Virus record (IMG/VR): IMGVR_UViG_3300018048_000068
Coordinates: 1-22,869 of that record
Direction: 5' to 3' (one strand)
Source of the DNA: a virus
Length of the DNA stretch: 22,869 nt
The position numbers and the translations under genes were made by a program. Positions 20,591 through 22,869 of the stretch are shown one piece after another. The first letter of the stretch is position 1. Every line of letters starts with the position of its first letter. The notes below the pieces were generated by a model. It was not told the origin of the DNA and made no database searches. It saw only the letters and a list, made by a program, of their open reading frames with translations.

Positions 20591-21573
20591 GCAAGTTAAT
20601 GAATAAGATCATTCCACATGAGGAATGGGTAGAATTACAAAAAGATCTTACTGCTAGACAACAGGTTTGGGAGAAGGCAAGAGATTTACACAAACAAGGT
20701 TTAGGACCTAAACCAGGTCCTGTACCACGTAACTGGAACGATCCAGATACAGGAAAAGCAAGTCGTTGGTTACAAGCAAAAAGTTTTAGTAACTACGATG
20801 AAACAAGATTTGGTCCTGATCCTATAGATACTGTAATTGATAGATTGGGTATATTTGAAGGTTTTGACTTTAATGCAGATATTAAACACGCAGAAGAAAA
20901 CAGTTACGGTCCTACTACTCTAATTGATCGTACAGGAACTCCTGAATACAGAGATAAAAATAGTTCACACTATCCTATTACTATGGTTAACGATGCTGAT
21001 AAAGCAGGTGTTAATCTCGATGAAATGCCAATGTTTGATAGTTCACGTTGGATTAACGATCCGCATCAAGGCTGTCAAGCAATATCTGACTTTATTGCAC
21101 TAGACTATGAAAATGCTGACAAAGGCGCAAAGCGTGAGTACGGTTACGATAGTTTTCATATTCAACGTCCAGGGCAAATGTTGATGTATCATCATGATTT
21201 GTACTATGCTGTTATACGTGATGCAGATCCTGAATTATCATGGAAGCCTGAAAAATTAAGACGTTTTGTTATTTTTATGGAAGACTGGCGTCCTGGGCAT
21301 GTATGGATTGTAGGTAACACTGAATACAGTCATTGGCGTAAAGGCGAATGCATTACATGGAACTGGCAAGATATGCCACACGGTACTGCAAATCTAAGTC
21401 CTGTTCCACGTTATAGTATACACTTAACAGGTTACATGTCTGAACGTAGTTTTAAGTTTCACGAAAAGGCAAACAAAGATACACGATATAGACGAGATGC
21501 AGAAGGTAATTGGAAAATTACTCAAGTACAAGAAGATGGAACAGAAGTTGAAAGGATTGACTTCTGGGACTAA
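20587..21573 (+). CDS. Fe(II)/2-oxoglutarate-dependent oxygenase-like protein, paralogue 3 (long form)
   Basis: The 328-residue protein has the same active-site layout as the two shorter paralogues: H202-H-D204 in MYHHDLYY, H265 in DMPHGTAN and R275 ten residues later, with FMEDWRPGHVWIVGN, YSHWRKGECITWNW and HLTGYMSERS around them. It carries an extra N-terminal region of about 70 residues and a charged C-terminal tail (RYRRDAEGNWKITQVQEDGT). The start overlaps the preceding stop (ATGA). It is the last gene of the rightward unit and is closed by a strong terminator. The substrate is unknown; pairing with a methyltransferase and a sulfotransferase-like gene suggests successive modification of one molecule. 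Confidence 0.78.
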   Translation: MSKLMNKIIPHEEWVELQKDLTARQQVWEKARDLHKQGLGPKPGPVPRNWNDPDTGKASRWLQAKSFSNYDETRFGPDPIDTVIDRLGIFEGFDFNADIKHAEENSYGPTTLIDRTGTPEYRDKNSSHYPITMVNDADKAGVNLDEMPMFDSSRWINDPHQGCQAISDFIALDYENADKGAKREYGYDSFHIQRPGQMLMYHHDLYYAVIRDADPELSWKPEKLRRFVIFMEDWRPGHVWIVGNTEYSHWRKGECITWNWQDMPHGTANLSPVPRYSIHLTGYMSERSFKFHEKANKDTRYRRDAEGNWKITQVQEDGTEVERIDFWD

Positions 21574-21574
21574 T

Positions 21575-21599
21575 AAAAAGAGGCTTAGGCCTCTTTTTT
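21575..21599. terminator. Bidirectional intrinsic terminator
   Basis: AAAAAGAGGC (21575-21584) and GCCTCTTTTT (21589-21598) form a 10-bp stem with loop TTAG, followed by a T-run on the plus strand and, because of the A-run, on the minus strand too. It sits between two convergent units. The stop codon of the minus-strand gene (complement of 21585-21587) lies in the loop, so its last four codons are part of the stem. Confidence 0.92.
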
Positions 21600-22268
21600 A
21601 TTGAATTGTGTTTCTAACCAATCAAAGTCATTAATTAGTTTTAATTGCTCAGGATTATCGCTGTTACTAATACCAAAATTGCGACCAGCGATGGCACCAG
21701 AGATCGCGGCCCTTCCAAACTGTCTGTCACCTCCTGTTGTGGTCCAGACTGTAAGTCTTTTTTCAGTTTCATCGTCAATTTGTCCTTGTATTACTCTACT
21801 TGCTAATTTTGCACATTCTCTAAACGCACTGCGCCATGTACTAAATTCATCTGTATTAAACGCAGTAATATTACTAACTTCATCTATTGTTTTAAATAAT
21901 GTTGAAATACTAGTTGTCATGTCTGCTTTAGATACGTCCATATTTATTGTAAGTTTACGTGGTAATAATTTTACACCACCGTATCCATATTCAAGATCAT
22001 TTATTGGATTACGACTACGCCATACGTGAACTGTTTCTAAATCCCAATCTGTTACGTTATAAGAAAAATTAAAACTGTTAACTAATTCTGCATCAGCATC
22101 AACTACCCAAAACATTTTAGTAAAACATTTTTTAGCAGCAACAATATGCGCTTGATGAATTCCTTTAATACCATGTACACGTTTTGCCGTAGGAAATCTA
22201 TCTTTTAATTTTTTAAAGTTTTCGTCTGCATTTGGCTCGTTATAACTTATAAAAACTATGTCATACAT
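21585..22268 (-). CDS. Glycosyltransferase-like protein (GT-A type)
   Basis: The 227-residue protein starts MYDIVFISYNEPNADENFKKL and continues AKRVHGIKGIHQAHIVAAKK and MFWVVDADAELV. The last is a DxD-type motif (DADA, near residues 57-60) where GT-A glycosyltransferases bind the metal and nucleotide sugar. A later HVWRSRNPINDLEYGYGGVKLLP segment is a pattern I recall from marine phage glycosyltransferase-like proteins. The start is coupled to the upstream gene by an 8-base overlap, with no strong Shine-Dalgarno. The last codons lie inside the terminator. The likely role is glycosylation of virion, DNA or host surface; donor and acceptor are unknown. Confidence 0.68.
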   Translation of the reverse strand: MYDIVFISYNEPNADENFKKLKDRFPTAKRVHGIKGIHQAHIVAAKKCFTKMFWVVDADAELVNSFNFSYNVTDWDLETVHVWRSRNPINDLEYGYGGVKLLPRKLTINMDVSKADMTTSISTLFKTIDEVSNITAFNTDEFSTWRSAFRECAKLASRVIQGQIDDETEKRLTVWTTTGGDRQFGRAAISGAIAGRNFGISNSDNPEQLKLINDFDWLETQFNKKEA

Positions 22269-22869
22269 CTTTTATATTTTTCCGTATTTGATCAAACAAT
22301 GCATACATTGTTGGCATTTGACTTCTGCCTATAAACTTTGCTGAATTTAATTTAGAATAATCTGCAACTTCTTTCATTAACTCTTGTAAATTGTCAGCAG
22401 TTGATAATCTTTTTAATTCGTCTGTAATTAAGTTTACTTTTTTTACAGGCGACGTAAAGGAATCATACCTTTCATTTATTACATTATGATATGTGTGATA
22501 TCCTATACTTTGTAAGTATTTAATTATTCCACTGTTACCAACTATTATAAAAGGTTTTTGTAAAAATATCATTTTCCACATTTCATATGTAGTAAAAACT
22601 GCTCTTGATTCATCTATATATTTGTCAGACTCAAAACTAAATTTAGGAGTAATAATAGTAAAATAACTATTTAAATGATGTTCTAAATTATCTTTTATAG
22701 ATATGTTAAATCCGTTATACACTTCTTTAATTATTGATTCTTTAAGAGAGTTTTTTTCTGGACTTAAATCTAAGTCTACGAGATTTCTATTACCCTTTAA
22801 ATTAATTTTATGTTTTGGTTTAATATAATTAATGATTCCAAAAGGATCTATTTCTTTTTCAATTACAGA
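22261..22869 (-). CDS. Partial glycosyltransferase-neighbour protein, 5' end beyond window
   Basis: The reading frame stays open from 22722 up to the window edge (49 further codons without a stop or ATG), so the GTG at 22720-22722 is not the true start and the gene is cut by the window. The visible part ends with ESRAVFTTYEMWKMIFLQKP then FIIVGNSGIIKYLQSIGYHT, a pattern (S/TEKxxKxIxxxxPFIxxGxxGxLxYLxSxGF) seen in proteins found beside glycosyltransferases in phage and bacterial surface loci. It overlaps the downstream glycosyltransferase gene by 8 bases. Function is probably glycan-related, by pattern and context only. Confidence 0.6.
   Translation of the reverse strand, partial: SVIEKEIDPFGIINYIKPKHKINLKGNRNLVDLDLSPEKNSLKESIIKEVYNGFNISIKDNLEHHLNSYFTIITPKFSFESDKYIDESRAVFTTYEMWKMIFLQKPFIIVGNSGIIKYLQSIGYHTYHNVINERYDSFTSPVKKVNLITDELKRLSTADNLQELMKEVADYSKLNSAKFIGRSQMPTMYALFDQIRKNIKDV

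Noticed and set aside
1-22869. tRNA genes, CRISPR arrays, insertion sequences or attachment sites
   Set aside because: Gaps between genes are too short for a tRNA in nearly all cases, no direct repeat array or transposase was seen, and no integrase or att-like duplication was found by eye.

Overview
The window reads as part of a tailed-phage genome of the marine T4-like (myovirus) type. Most probably it infects an AT-rich alphaproteobacterium such as SAR11 or a relative. The grounds are: AT-rich, tightly packed genes with ATGA overlaps; a T4 RNase H-like 5'-3' nuclease; a MoxR ATPase next to a HExxH/VWA protein; several small genes whose sequences resemble conserved hypotheticals of marine T4-like phages; a short fibre protein with an Mtd-like N-terminus; and repeated TAAATA-type (T4 late-like) elements upstream of genes. 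Host and family are inference. No tRNA, rRNA, CRISPR array, insertion sequence or integrase was seen, and no gene-free stretch exceeds about 150 bases.

Layout. 1-7149 (+): phage core. It holds a 5'-3' exonuclease and four small unknown genes, then the MoxR ATPase and metallopeptidase-like/VWA pair, then four small unknown genes and a fibre-like protein. 7150-9157 (+): a strong sigma70-type promoter followed by a divergent P-loop-like protein, a GNAT-like protein and a strongly truncated AMP-binding (ANL) enzyme. 9135-12317 (-): a five-gene operon built from two methyltransferase/sulfotransferase-like pairs plus one P-loop-like protein. 12466-19167 (+): a Bug/TctC binding protein and TctA permease without a TctB between them, then Fe(II)/2OG oxygenase, P-loop protein, second oxygenase, two small membrane proteins and a NodU/TobZ-type carbamoyltransferase, all tightly coupled. 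19228-21573 (+): a third methyltransferase/sulfotransferase-like pair and a third oxygenase, closed by a strong terminator. 21585-22869 (-): two glycosyltransferase-type genes, the last running off the window.

How it may work together. From 7188 to 22869 the region is an accessory island of small-molecule or glycan tailoring enzymes: methyl, sulfo-like and carbamoyl transfer, hydroxylation, adenylation, acylation and glycosyl transfer. Several appear as repeated paralogous modules: three methyltransferase-to-sulfotransferase-like pairs and three oxygenases. A tricarboxylate-type uptake system may feed it. The product is unknown. A modified surface glycan or lipid, a modified virion or DNA component, or a secreted small molecule all fit; none is shown by the sequence.

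Regulation. Two promoter classes are visible. Four near-consensus sigma70 promoters (TTGACA/T, 16-17 bp spacer, TATAATA) lie at 11-38, 2507-2534, 3736-3763 and 7153-7181; two of these place the expected transcription start on the start codon, which predicts leaderless mRNAs. TAAATA-core elements precede many of the other genes.
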